Source: Candida dubliniensis CD36 (taxonomy: Eukaryota > Ascomycota > Pichiomycetes > Serinales > Debaryomycetaceae). Taken from it: a stretch of 64,000 nt of DNA. Shown here one piece after another: positions 1 to 9,380 of this stretch. Positions within the stretch are counted from its first letter, which is position 1. Every line of letters starts with the position of its first letter. A program made the position numbers and the translations under genes. The notes beneath the pieces were generated by a model. That model had not been told where the DNA came from, made no database searches, and saw only the letters and a list, made by a program, of their open reading frames with translations. The stretch covers positions 744,001 through 808,000 of the forward strand of contig NC_012867.1 in the NCBI RefSeq assembly GCF_000026945.1. The letters run 5' to 3'.

Positions 1-893
1 TTCTTCACCAAATGAGGTTGTATGACTTCTTGCTGTCATTCCCATCTTGATACCTTGTTGTGTAGACAAGTCTTTTCGGGTATATGAATCGGCTTCTTCA
101 CCAGGTTCATGTAAAAACATACAATTTGGATTTGGACAAGGTTGGCCTCTTAAATATGATGAGCAATATTTAGTTGTACCATGAGCAGCACGCAAAACTC
201 TTCCATCGCATAACGACCCATCCAATTCTGTAATACATTTCAAGGCATCCTCCTTTCTGGTAAAAGTCACATAAACCACCAATCCGGGATTTTGGTGATG
301 ATGAGTTGATGTTTGCGTTGTGGGAGTTTTCTTATTTATGACAATCTTAGAGATTTTACCATATTGTCCAAAATATTTGTCTGATCGTAAAACTGAGTGT
401 AAATCATCGGGATTACAAGGGGGGTTCAATCCTGTCACATAGACCAAGTTTTTTTGAACTACTCTCAATCCTGCCAAATGCTTCTTGTTGACCATCTCCA
501 TCTCTTTCTTTTCCTTTTCCTTCTGCTTCTTTTCACGGTCACGTTTCTCCTTTTTCAATTGCATTAATTTGTACTCCTCTGCACTTACTGTCTTATATTC
601 TACACTTTCATCATCGTATAGTCTTCTGCAACCTGGACATCTTCCATTCAATTCCGGATTCTGTCTGATGTTATTATAACAAAATTGACAAATCTGATAT
701 CCACATGGACAAGGCTTGAAATTTTTGTCAGAAATATCCATTTCTTCCACACATAATGGGCTATATACAATTATATATGTTAGTACAATTTTGAACTTAA
801 AAAGTCGTATTGAATTAATTGTGCTCTATTAAACCAAACATACCAGTATTCTTCTTCATCATCACTGATGAAAGTATCGTCGGCTTGAATCAT
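1..893 (-). CDS. MOT2: CCR4-NOT complex E3 ubiquitin ligase subunit Not4/Mot2, N-terminal part (C terminus outside window)
   Basis: Not4 is the RING E3 ligase of the CCR4-NOT complex and acts in mRNA decay, translation quality control and transcription. The gene is spliced. Exon 1 is 893-844 (16 codons plus 2 nt), the intron is 843-761 (83 bp, GTATGT donor, TACTAAC branch at 785-779, TAG acceptor), and exon 2 runs from 760 off the window edge. The visible 270 residues hold an acidic leader, a C4C4 RING at about residues 17-62 (CPLC, then CPCGYQICQFC, then GRCPGC), a basic Lys/Glu coiled-coil-like linker, an RRM starting near NLVYVTGLNPP, and a CCCH-type element (CSSYLRGQPCPNPNCMFLH). This order is characteristic of Not4/CNOT4. 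The intron splits the codon of the first RING cysteine. The gene is divergent from PKR1 across 268 bp. Family assignment is firm; the C-terminal part is not visible. Confidence 0.95.
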
Positions 894-1161
894 GATTACT
901 TAGTTTTGTGTAGGTGTGTGAACGTAATGAGTATTGTTTGAAAGATTTGCCATCCGACAAGCCCAAATAACCAGAAAATAAAAATCGATTTCAATATATA
1001 CAAGAATCGAGAGAAGAAAAAAATTCTCAACATATGGTCGTGTGTAGGTCAACATTAGAAACCAATACTGAAAAAAAAATCATCTTATTCATCTATCTAC
1101 ACTTCTAAAAATCTTTAACATACCAAGCATTCGATAAACTTGGCTTCATACGTCAGCAAAC

Positions 1162-1515
1162 ATGTCATTTTTTGTTGAATTATGGGAATCTGTTTTCACG
1201 CCAGGTACTACGCCCGCATTAATTACAGCCACACATGTCTCCTTCATCTTGTTGATAATATCGTTGTTGGTATTAATTTTTCTTACAAAATCTATACATT
1301 TTATTAATTTATTGGTCATAGCGGTGTTATTATATGCGTCAGTGTTTTGGTTTATCAATGAATTGCAGCAAGTGAAATTGAAAAGTAATGACGAATTGTC
1401 TAAAAAAGAACTGGAGAATCACAGTAAAGCGGGGAAATTGTCAGCAGATGCCACTGAATCCTCCAAAACCACAGCAACCCCGGAAGACATTAAGCCTAAA
1501 AAGAGAAAGGTATAA
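1162..1515 (+). CDS. PKR1: V-ATPase assembly factor Pkr1
   Basis: Pkr1 is a small ER membrane protein that helps assemble the V0 sector of the vacuolar H+-ATPase. The 117-residue product opens with the family signature LWESVFTPGTTPALITATHV and then has two hydrophobic segments (about residues 25-43 and 46-65). The family motif FINELQQVKLKSNDEL follows, and then a hydrophilic tail ending in a basic KPKKRKV, which may be ER retention-like or simply cytosolic. The length fits the yeast protein (about 122 aa). The last 18 codons and the stop lie inside the left arm of the inverted repeat, and a copy of just this tail survives at the far end of the right arm. The codon at 1411-1413 is CTG (serine in the CTG clade). 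Confidence 0.93.
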   Translation: MSFFVELWESVFTPGTTPALITATHVSFILLIISLLVLIFLTKSIHFINLLVIAVLLYASVFWFINELQQVKLKSNDELSKKELENHSKAGKLSADATESSKTTATPEDIKPKKRKV

Positions 1516-1667
1516 ACTCAAGTGTAGCTTGTGATGTGAGTGGGTGTGTTTGTAGATCTTTTCCAAATGTACATAAAGTTTGTATTATATTATCAAGAAA
1601 AAAAAAAAAAAAAAAATACAGATCAGCATTAGTTGCATCGAATCTCTTTGTATTGCACTCCTTTCCG

Positions 1668-2429
1668 ATGAGCTTCAGAGATGCATTTCAACAATACATA
1701 GACCACCCTGAAAAACACGACATTGTTGTCTTCTACGACGAGAATGTGATTATTATCAAAGATATATTCCCCAAATCGACCAGACACTTGCTAGTCATTC
1801 CCCGAAACCGCCAGGTAAGCAGAACCCATCCGCTAGATGCATTCTGCACAGACTATCCAGAATTCTCCGGAGACAAGCTCTACAAAATGGTGCTGGAATA
1901 TGTTGAGAAAGCAAAGGATCTTATCGTTGATGAATTGCTACATTACTCTGATGTGAAGGACAAGTCCCAACTTCTGGAGTTCAGAAACACGTTCATCAAC
2001 GCCGGGGTCCACAGCATACCTTCCTTGAATAACCTACACGTCCATGTGATCACCCAAGATTTTCATTCTCCGAAAATGAAGAATAAGAAACACTACAATT
2101 CATTTACCACAAAGTTCTTTGTCCCCTTTGAGGAGTTAAATCCTGAGTTGAACGAGGGCTACTGTAGTCGCCGCACTTCCCAGCCTTTCTTAGAAACAGG
2201 GCTGGTCCAGAGAAACACCCAATACATTGTCCACGAACGCTCCAAGGAAGCTATGGATAAGCTTATCAAAACATCCCCTTTCAAATGCACGTCGTGTTCC
2301 AAAACATTTGGTAACCTGATGGTCAAGTTAAAGGCCCATTTACATGACGAGTATATCAGGAGGTATGCAAGTTTCATTGATCCCAACATTTTAATTCCAA
2401 ACGGGGTTTCTGCACAATGTACAAATTAG
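1668..2429 (+). CDS. HNT3: Aprataxin-like DNA 5'-adenylate hydrolase Hnt3 (left-arm copy)
   Basis: Hnt3/aprataxin removes AMP from abortive DNA ligation intermediates (5'-AMP-DNA) in the nucleus. The 253-residue product has a HIT domain (about residues 5-165) with the histidine motif LHVHVITQDF, preceded by the conserved segment DIFPKSTRHLLVIPR. A C-terminal zinc-finger segment follows (CTSCSKTF about 25 residues before KAHLHDEYIRRYASF), as in aprataxins. The reading frame is open upstream to a GTG at 1536, but the first ATG is at 1668 (MSFRDAFQQY), which matches the family start. An A19 tract lies about 50 bp upstream of the ATG. In-frame CTG codons occur at 1893 and 1974. An identical protein is encoded in the right arm at 35604-36365. 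Confidence 0.93.
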   Translation: MSFRDAFQQYIDHPEKHDIVVFYDENVIIIKDIFPKSTRHLLVIPRNRQVSRTHPLDAFCTDYPEFSGDKLYKMVLEYVEKAKDLIVDELLHYSDVKDKSQLLEFRNTFINAGVHSIPSLNNLHVHVITQDFHSPKMKNKKHYNSFTTKFFVPFEELNPELNEGYCSRRTSQPFLETGLVQRNTQYIVHERSKEAMDKLIKTSPFKCTSCSKTFGNLMVKLKAHLHDEYIRRYASFIDPNILIPNGVSAQCTN

Positions 2430-3466
2430 AACAATAGAGGCTGTTTTTTTTTTTTTTTTGGGGTGGGGGGGAGAGATAGGATTGAATGCTTTAGACAATT
2501 TAGAACGTAAAAATATATAAAAAAAATAGAAAGAATACCAAACGTTTAAGCACTAGAGTTGGAAACTTTAGATTTAATTGTTTTTAAATAGGAGTAGTAG
2601 GTTTGTTAGATTGGTGGGAGCTAGCCGTTCCAAGTAAAAATGGTTAGTATACCAGAATTGGTATCTCTCTGAATTGTAGGAGAAAAGGAAAAAGGGTGGT
2701 TAGCATTGCACTCTCCAGACTCACCCCACTCTTTTCCCCATCAAAGCCTCTTGGTGTAAGCTGTTTGGCAAAAGTGGCGTTAGTTTGCTAGCCCGAAACA
2801 ATCTCCTCCAATCAGAACTATCGCCTCACCCTTAAACTAGACGAATGCAGAAAAAAAGAGAAAGCACAAACGTATAAATTGCTTTGTTGGGGGTTTTGTG
2901 TTGTGTGGGGGGAACACAACTAAAAACTGAATCTCTCTGGAATAACAATTTTCCGTGGCAGACACCTCGAGGAAAAATAATAATAGTAACATCTATCGGA
3001 ATAAATTAATGGTTTGTAAGTGTGTCACCGGGCTGTTTTCCTGCTGATCATCGATATAAAGAAGCAGCCTTCCCTTGTCAAAGTGATGAGGCACTATGCT
3101 TTACTTTTTGGCTCGAAAATTGCTACTCCACTCATGTTAGTGTTTAATTTGGCTAATTTATCTACATTGTGCTTGTACTAGCAACACCACCAACCACTTT
3201 TAGTCTCTTGTGCAGATACCATACGTAAACAAAGAGAAAAATTTTTCTGTGGTTGTTCCGAAACGCCAGATAGACTACGATTGTCTAAACATCCCATAAT
3301 GCCCCCATTTCCCACCTTTTGGCAAAATGGGCACTGTTATCAAAAGTGAAGGTTTACGCAGTTTGCTATAAATACCCACGATTCCCTGCACCATGTTTTT
3401 ACTGCTTTTTTTAAAAAAATACCGTTTCGAATAATCCTTAAATCTAAAATAAACAACAACCTAGCA
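2430..3466 (+). promoter_or_regulatory. Intergenic region and transporter promoter (left arm)
   Basis: This is 1,037 bp between the HNT3 stop and the transporter start. A T16 tract followed by a G-rich run lies just after HNT3 and probably marks its 3' end. A good TATA element (TATAAAT, 3367-3373) sits about 95 bp upstream of the transporter ATG, and a T7A7 tract sits about 50 bp upstream. G-rich stretches (for example around 2908-2912) resemble Mig1-type sites, but this is only pattern resemblance. The region is duplicated in the right arm with no difference that I could see, so both transporter copies have the same promoter. Confidence 0.6.
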
Positions 3467-5256
3467 ATGCTGTCCGTTTCACTGGAAAAGAATTCTGGCT
3501 TGTTTGGAAAGGATGTCTATGACGAGACAAAAGAAAACAAGCCCAAATACGAGCACGACGAAGGGTTGGAGTTTGGGTCAGACTTTGACTTTGATGGCGA
3601 GTTTGAAAAGTATGCTGCCATGGGTGCTGCCGAAAAGCAGTCGGGCGCTTGGATGACCAATTTTAAAAACCTCGAATTCCCTCTTGGGGTATCTCCGTCG
3701 ACGTTGGTCACGACGTTGGGTATATTTGCTGCCTTCTGTGGTATTCTTTCTGGTGTCGACCAGTCGTTGATCTCGGGTGCTTCCATCGGTATGGACAAGT
3801 CGTTGCACTTTAACAGCCACGAAAACTCGTTGGTATCGTCGCTCATGCCGTTGGGCGCAGTTGCTGGTTCTATTCTCCTCACCCCGTTGCAGAAGTTTGG
3901 GCGTAAGAAGGCGCTCATGGCATCCTGTATCTTATACACGTATGTATCATAATCTTGGTTGCCCCACCACAGGTGCAAAGCAAGCACAAATTGGGTTCCT
4001 GCTTGTTTGTTTGTTTGTTTACTAACATGCTTTGATATAGTATTGGTGCAATTTTGTGTGCAGCCGCACCCATCCCGAAAGAATTGGCTGATGGCACCTT
4101 CAACAACCATAGGTCCAGGGACGTCATGTACGCCGGAAGATTTATTTTGGGAATTGGTGTGGGCATTGAAGGTGGTGGTGTTGGTGTGTACATCAGTGAG
4201 TCGGTACCCAGTAGCAAGCGTGGGAGTCTTGTTTCGCTTTACCAACTCAGTATTGCCCTTGGGGAGGTGTTGGGGTATGCCATTGCTGCTATTTTCTACG
4301 AGGTGCATGGAGGGTGGCGTTTCATGGTTGGCTCCTCGTTGGTGTTCTCCACCATTGTGTTGATTGGTCTTTTCTTCTTGCCAGAGTCGCCGCGTTACTT
4401 GGTGTTCAAGGGGAAGTTTGGCGAAGCATTCAATGTGTTTGCGCGGTTGAGAGACTTGGGCGACAGACACAGCAAGATCGAGTTTGTCCAGATGGTCCAG
4501 GCTGCGGAGGCAGAAAGAGAGTTGCGTCTCACACAGAACAAGAGCAAGGTGTGGTTTGAGTTGGTCACCGTCCCCAGAAACCGCCGTGCCTTGGTGTACG
4601 GTGTTGTGATGATCACCTTGGGTCAGTTGACCGGTATCAATGCTGTAATGTACTACTTGTCGACGTTGATGAGCAGAATCGGGTTTTCCACAAAGAACTC
4701 AGTGTTCATGTCCTTGGTAGGTGGCGGGTCGTTGCTTCTTGGTACCATTCCGGCAATCTTGTACATGGACAAGTTTGGCCGTCGTGTGTGGGGGTATAAC
4801 CTTGTTGGGTTCTTCATTGGGTTGGTGTTGGTTGGAGTTGGATACTCGATCGACATCGAAACAAACTTGGCTGCCGCTGAAGGGGTCTATCTCACTGGTC
4901 TTATTTTGTACATGGGCTTTTTCGGGTCGTATGCCTGTTTGACATGGGTTGTGCCAGCCGAATCGTTTTCGCTTGGGACTAGATCTCAGGGTATGACCAT
5001 TTGCTCGGCGTTGTTGTATTTGTGGGCGTTCACTGTCACATACAATTTCAACAGAATGAAGGAGGCCATGACGTACACGGGGTTGACGATTGGGTTCTAC
5101 GGTGGTATTGCGTTCCTTGGTTTCTTCTACCAGGTGTTGTTCATGCCAGAGACCAAGGGTAAGACTTTGGAAGAAATCGACGAGATATTTGAAAAACCAT
5201 CGAGACAGCTTATCAAGGAGAATCTTCTGGGCTTGAAGAGATTCTGGGGTCGTTAA
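3467..5256 (+). CDS. HXT5: MFS sugar transporter, spliced (left-arm copy; probably HXT5)
   Basis: This is a plasma-membrane sugar porter of the major facilitator superfamily. Exon 1 is 3467-3939, the intron is 3940-4040 (GTATGT donor, TACTAAC branch inside ttactaacatgc, TAG acceptor) and exon 2 is 4041-5256, giving 562 aa. An acidic cytosolic N terminus of about 80 residues precedes 12 predicted membrane segments. Family marks are KFGRKKA, PESPRYLVFKGK after helix 6, GQLTGINAVMYY in helix 7 (usually QQ-TG-N), DKFGRRVWG and PETKGKTLEEIDEIF after helix 12. The substrate cannot be read from sequence. The symbol HXT5 is from remembered gene order near CIT1 and RET3 and is tentative. The protein is identical to that of the right-arm copy. 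Confidence 0.85.
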
Positions 5257-5768
5257 AGAGATTTGTTTTAATACATGGATCGTTTGTTTGTTTGTTTGTT
5301 TGTTTTCCCCGCTCTGTTATGTATCCAGTATTTAGTTGTCTGTTATAATGTTTATAGTAATGAATTAGAATCGATGTTTAAACGTTTGTGAAGGCTGTAA
5401 AAAGGGGGGTTCGAGGTGAATGCTCAAAATTGGCTAGTTAAGCATAAGCAGGCAATGTGCTTTTGCAAATCTCTCTGTAGTAAAAGTCCTGAATTCAACA
5501 GAGGCGCTTATTTTTAGTTTAAGGAATCAATAATCAAAGAACTGTTGATTACAGTGGTCTCTAAAGTTAACGAATGAAAGCCATCCTATTTTTAATTCAT
5601 GAAGTATAATCGTATTCGGATTACTTGATGTGTGAATATATTATCAGCAAATTATGGTTTTGTAGTCTCATCAAAGGTTCAGAAAAAATTGCATAGAAAA
5701 AAAAAAGGAAGTTAAAGTTGAAAAATAGCAGAACTACAAGTTCCGATGACCAACAACACAAGCTTTCG
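5257..5768. other. Intergenic, transporter to YVH1, containing the inner repeat boundary
   Basis: The 3' flank of the transporter has a (GTTT)n microsatellite at about 5281-5306, one unit longer than in the other arm. Similarity to the right arm stops at about 5428 (shared tgctcaaa, then divergence). From there to YVH1 the sequence is unique and AT-rich, with an A11 run at about 5697-5707. I see no gene, target-site duplication or transposon end at the boundary. Confidence 0.6.
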
Positions 5769-6734
5769 ATGCTGGTAACAAGAATTTTAGGAGGACTATA
5801 TTTGTCTTCGATTGATCCCATTCTCAAGGAAATTGATTTGAAAACCGAATATGGTATAAGTCATATAGTTTCTGTTGTTCCTGGGGCCATGAAGGAATCT
5901 TATTCTTCAGATTATGAATGGAAACAGATTGAAATAACAGATGAAGAAACTACAAATGTCATTCAGTACTTTCCAGAGAGTTACAATTTTATTGACTCTG
6001 GTTTATTTAAAAATTCAAACAATAAAAAACATCAAGGTTGCGTACTAGTACATTGCTCGCAGGGTATTTCTAGGTCAGCTACATTTATAATAGCCTTCTT
6101 GATGCAAAAATATCATTTGAGTATAGACCAGGCTCTACATGCAGTAAGAAGAAAGTGTCCTGATGCTGAACCAAATCCTGGGTTCATGAATCAGTTAAGA
6201 TTATATAGGGAAATGGAGTTTAAGATAGACGAAACTAACCAGAAATACAATGAGCTTTTGAAGAACAACGCTTTGAAAGCTGATCCAACAGGACGGGGCC
6301 TAAGAAACATGATAATGGACAAGAGTGAGTCGCCTAAGGAAGTAAAAGAAGAGCAAGCATACGAACTTCGTTGTAAGAGATGTCGACAAATACTAGCTGG
6401 CAGTGCCCATATTGAAGATCATGATATCCCTGAGTCAGACTCCCGTCAAGCAAGCTTTATCAAGACAGCCCCTAATTCCAGAAGAATAATTTCTATTGAG
6501 CGGGCAAGTCTGGATTGCTCTCACTACTTTTTCAAGGAACCAGTGAAGTGGATGAAACAAGAATTAGATAAGTCTGACATGGAAGGGAAGTTTCAATGCC
6601 CTAAATGTTCCTCCAAGGTTGGGGGCTACAGTTGGAGAGGTTCCAGATGCTCGTGTGGAAAGTGGATGGTTCCAGCTATTCATTTGCAGGAAGCAAAAGT
6701 GGATTATATAAAGAAAGAAAACTACTCTTCGTAA
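5769..6734 (+). CDS. YVH1: Dual-specificity protein phosphatase Yvh1
   Basis: Yvh1 is a conserved phosphatase. Its zinc-binding C terminus is needed to release Mrt4 from pre-60S ribosomes, and it also affects growth and glycogen or sporulation. The 321-aa product starts at the ATG at 5769, directly before VTRILGGLYLSSIDP. The frame is open further upstream but has no earlier ATG. The catalytic loop HCSQGISRSA (HCxxGxxR) is intact. The C terminus has the Yvh1 zinc domain: CKRCRQIL, then DCSHYF, then CPKCSSKVGGYSWRGSRCSCGKW. The second codon is CTG. The gene converges on the APC15-like gene with stop codons separated by only 6 bp. Confidence 0.94.
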   Translation: MLVTRILGGLYLSSIDPILKEIDLKTEYGISHIVSVVPGAMKESYSSDYEWKQIEITDEETTNVIQYFPESYNFIDSGLFKNSNNKKHQGCVLVHCSQGISRSATFIIAFLMQKYHLSIDQALHAVRRKCPDAEPNPGFMNQLRLYREMEFKIDETNQKYNELLKNNALKADPTGRGLRNMIMDKSESPKEVKEEQAYELRCKRCRQILAGSAHIEDHDIPESDSRQASFIKTAPNSRRIISIERASLDCSHYFFKEPVKWMKQELDKSDMEGKFQCPKCSSKVGGYSWRGSRCSCGKWMVPAIHLQEAKVDYIKKENYSS

Positions 6735-6740
6735 TTAGTT

Positions 6741-7556
6741 TTAATCTACAATCATATCTTGCTCTGAATATTCATTTTCGTTTTGTTCATCAATTGGCAA
6801 CAACGAACCACTCGTTGTGGTAGGATTAGTAGTCACAGTACGCCCAGTGTTAGTATTAGAATTAAAGGTTGTGCTTGTGCCACTGTTGCTACTGTTTATC
6901 AATATTCCTGTGTTTGGTACGGAATCCAAACTATGATCCTCTTGATATTCAACTTCGGCTGCCATAAACCCTTCGTCATCCATAGTAATGCCCACTTGTC
7001 CATGCATATGCTGCACATCCAGTTCATCTAAGGAATCTCTTTCATCATCGGTACCGGTGTATATTTCATCAGCATTAAATACCTGCGCATCTAAGTCAAT
7101 TTCTGGTTGTTGTATCTGTTGTTGTATTGATATTGTGCTAGCATTGGCGCCTACTATTGCATCACTAGAGTTCTCGATGGCGACTACAGCAGGATCCATA
7201 GTTTGTTCATCCAGGCTGTAATACACTTTTTCCAATTCAATTTCCTCCATTGTTTGTACAATTCCAATCGGTCTAATAGTGGCATAACCTGTATTTCTTA
7301 TTTTAGCTAATTGTGCATGTTTCAGCTGAGTCAAAGGAGTATTAGTAAATAGGGGGGAACTTTTGGTTGTTGTGTTTATAGTATATTCCAATTGATACAA
7401 ACTGCCACCTGGAAAATCTGAAGAATATGCTGAAAGTGGAGGGGCATACAAGTTCTTGACGTGCTCTTGTTCACCTTTACTGGACATCTTAGAATCACGA
7501 GTCTTGCGGTTCCATAGACTGTAAAGGTCACTGGGAAAGGGGTTCGAGGAGTACAT
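6741..7556 (-). CDS. Probable anaphase-promoting complex subunit Apc15/Mnd2-like
   Basis: The product has 271 residues. The N terminus contains FPSDLYSLWNRK, like the FP-x-LW start of Apc15 proteins. At about residues 91-108 lies GYATIRPIGIVQTMEEIELE, which resembles the RPxGxxKTM block of fungal Apc15. The rest is acidic and low complexity (Gln-, Asn/Thr- and Asp/Glu-rich), as expected for Apc15/Mnd2, a subunit that governs Cdc20 turnover and meiotic APC/C control. This assignment is inferred from short motifs and general character only, so a distant alternative is possible. The gene is tail-to-tail with YVH1 (6-bp gap). A second in-frame ATG is at codon 24, but the family-like FP/LW motif lies before it and favours the first. 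Confidence 0.5.
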   Translation of the reverse strand: MYSSNPFPSDLYSLWNRKTRDSKMSSKGEQEHVKNLYAPPLSAYSSDFPGGSLYQLEYTINTTTKSSPLFTNTPLTQLKHAQLAKIRNTGYATIRPIGIVQTMEEIELEKVYYSLDEQTMDPAVVAIENSSDAIVGANASTISIQQQIQQPEIDLDAQVFNADEIYTGTDDERDSLDELDVQHMHGQVGITMDDEGFMAAEVEYQEDHSLDSVPNTGILINSSNSGTSTTFNSNTNTGRTVTTNPTTTSGSLLPIDEQNENEYSEQDMIVD

Positions 7557-7881
7557 CTATTAGCTAATAGTCGATAAAATGAAAGCCTATGTAGTACAGT
7601 AAAGTCTGAATCAATATGTACCGTAAAAAAAAAAAAAAACAGCAGCAGCACCAAAAGGATTGGTGTAAACGTACAAAAGACTAGAACTATATTTTTTTGT
7701 TGTTCAAGAAACTGGAGGAATGCTAGCAAACTTTCAACGTAATCGCTGGAGCCATGCAGCTAAGTCGAGAGTGAACTACACTCGTTCATTAGTAATAAAA
7801 CTAGCTCTTCCTGCTTGAATTAACTGAATTTTTTTTTTTTTAAATAGAATTCACTGTATATTTTTCCGACTATATGATTTC
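7557..7881. other. Intergenic, APC15-like start to NCS2 stop
   Basis: This is 325 bp with poly-A (about 7625-7639) and poly-T (about 7830-7841) tracts. It should contain the promoter of the APC15-like gene and the 3' end of NCS2. I recognise no other element. Confidence 0.5.
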
Positions 7882-9240
7882 CTACACCTCTGTTTCACTT
7901 TCATCATCAGTCAAAACAAACTCATTCAAAACCTTCTGTCTCTCCTGGTCATCGTTAAGATACTCGTACTTTAATTCCAGACTACCGTGCAATGGCCAGA
8001 CGAATCCAGTATCTCCCTTGACTCCACCGAGTGTTACAGTACATCCAAAGCAAATATCTATTGGGTCAGCACCATCAGTTTTATCTTCCTTGCCTAAGGA
8101 TAAACTGGCTTGGAACATTTCGTAATACTCTTTTTCTTCACTGGTAATGATAGGAGCAGGATCTGTAACAGTGATTCTTTTCAACCAATTGCTTGGATTC
8201 TGATGAATATCAGCACCACAAATTTGACATTGGCATAATACATTACTTGGACTTCCCAATTTCTCGCCTGTTTTTGCTACCGTAGATGCCGTCGATGCAT
8301 ATCCAGTTGCGTCAAGTTGCTTAAAATAGTTTGTAGTCAAATCTCTAATAGTCAAATTCTTGTTTATCTTGGATTTTGCAATTGTCGACAGTATGACGTA
8401 TTTGTTTAACTCGGCCAACTTTACATACGCTGATATTTCTGCTTGCAAAATTTCTCTTAATGGGAACATGACTTTTATTTCCCTATCGGCAACAATTTCA
8501 ATATGGTCAGCAATTGATTTGTGAATAATTGACCCACGACCCTTAACTGTCAAGGCAATAATCTCGTTGGCTAGACGAGTCATACAATGGCCATATACAA
8601 CTGTTTGGCAATTCTCCTTTGCCGCTACCCTTAGAATCAAGTCATTATATACAACTGTCAATAAATCCTCTGCAGAAGACTTGTTTGGGCAAAGTTGCAA
8701 TATTTCAGTCAACGTCACTCGTGTTGGGTTGATACGCTTCAGCAAAGCCTTAAAATCTGGAGTTAATGAAATCCTGTGCAAACAATCCTCATCAATATAT
8801 GAATCCAAAGATAAAACTTTCAAATCTATTTTAACTGGCTGGTATGTTTTCAAAAGGCCTGGAATTGTATACTTGATCCTGTTGTTCAAGCTACTTAATT
8901 CATATTCATCCAAATTAACAACAACTAATTCAAATCCTTGTTTGCCCTTATGTAGTTCATTCTGTTCTTGCAATAAGGAGCCAAGAATATCTAATAGAAC
9001 CAAAGACGACTCGCCTCCCGATAGAGCTAGAAGTATTCTTTGAGTTCCGTATTGTTCAATCGCTCTTCCAAATTTGACTTTGTATCTCTCATCGTGCATT
9101 TGTTTTCTAAGTTTACCACGAATAAAACGTATATAACAGTTTGAGCATAACTTTTCCACCCTTGCATGTATTATGGCATTCTCGGTTTTGCATTTCTGAC
9201 AAATCTCGGTTCCAGTTAAGTATTCTATGGCTTCTGGCAT
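7882..9240 (-). CDS. NCS2: Cytoplasmic tRNA 2-thiolation protein Ncs2 (CTU2)
   Basis: Ncs2 pairs with Ncs6 to put the 2-thio group on wobble uridine (mcm5s2U34) of tRNA-Lys, -Gln and -Glu, using sulfur passed from Urm1. The 452-aa product has an N-terminal zinc-type pair (CQKCKTE and CSNCYIRFIRGKLRKQM) and a degenerate PP-loop (ALSGGESSLVLLDI). In Ncs6 this site is a true SGGxDS; the Ncs2 subunit typically lacks a full catalytic site. Further on are the MTRLANEI segment and C-terminal cysteines (CQCQICG, CFGC). Length matches the family. The start at 9240 is the only sensible ATG, with a long T tract (about 9278-9307) in its upstream region. Confidence 0.93.
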   Translation of the reverse strand: MPEAIEYLTGTEICQKCKTENAIIHARVEKLCSNCYIRFIRGKLRKQMHDERYKVKFGRAIEQYGTQRILLALSGGESSLVLLDILGSLLQEQNELHKGKQGFELVVVNLDEYELSSLNNRIKYTIPGLLKTYQPVKIDLKVLSLDSYIDEDCLHRISLTPDFKALLKRINPTRVTLTEILQLCPNKSSAEDLLTVVYNDLILRVAAKENCQTVVYGHCMTRLANEIIALTVKGRGSIIHKSIADHIEIVADREIKVMFPLREILQAEISAYVKLAELNKYVILSTIAKSKINKNLTIRDLTTNYFKQLDATGYASTASTVAKTGEKLGSPSNVLCQCQICGADIHQNPSNWLKRITVTDPAPIITSEEKEYYEMFQASLSLGKEDKTDGADPIDICFGCTVTLGGVKGDTGFVWPLHGSLELKYEYLNDDQERQKVLNEFVLTDDESETEV

Positions 9241-9275
9241 TGTCCGATGAGTTGGTGAGGAAGGTTACATAAATT

Positions 9276-9307
<32 letters not shown>

Positions 9308-9380
9308 CTTCCGCTTGATGTTTTTGGGATAAAATAAATGCTTCTAATAAATACATAATGTTGCTATACTTTTGATTCTA

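Larger units (their letters stand above)
1457..5428 (+). repeat. Long inverted repeat, left arm (3.97 kb)
   Basis: This arm is the reverse complement of 32613-36575. Identity begins abruptly at 1457, inside PKR1 codon 99, and stops at about 5428, 172 bp after the transporter stop codon. The arm carries the PKR1 tail, all of HNT3, the intergenic promoter and the complete spliced transporter. The differences I found are a poly-A tract of 19 versus 18, one extra 4-bp TTTG-type unit in the transporter intron, one extra 4-bp unit of the GTTT repeat after the transporter stop (about 5281-5306), and base changes at 3967, 4116, 4206, 4377 and 5359. The length bookkeeping of the two arms (9 bp) is fully explained by these three indels. 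Confidence 0.97.

Noticed and set aside
1536..1667. N-terminal extension of HNT3 from a GTG codon
   Set aside because: It passes through the A19 tract (poly-Lys) and has no family similarity. The first ATG matches the family start.
3517..4470. 317-codon ORF antisense to the transporter
   Set aside because: It is a shadow of a codon-biased gene. In the near-identical right arm it is broken into two pieces by the 4-bp intron length change, and it has no family features.
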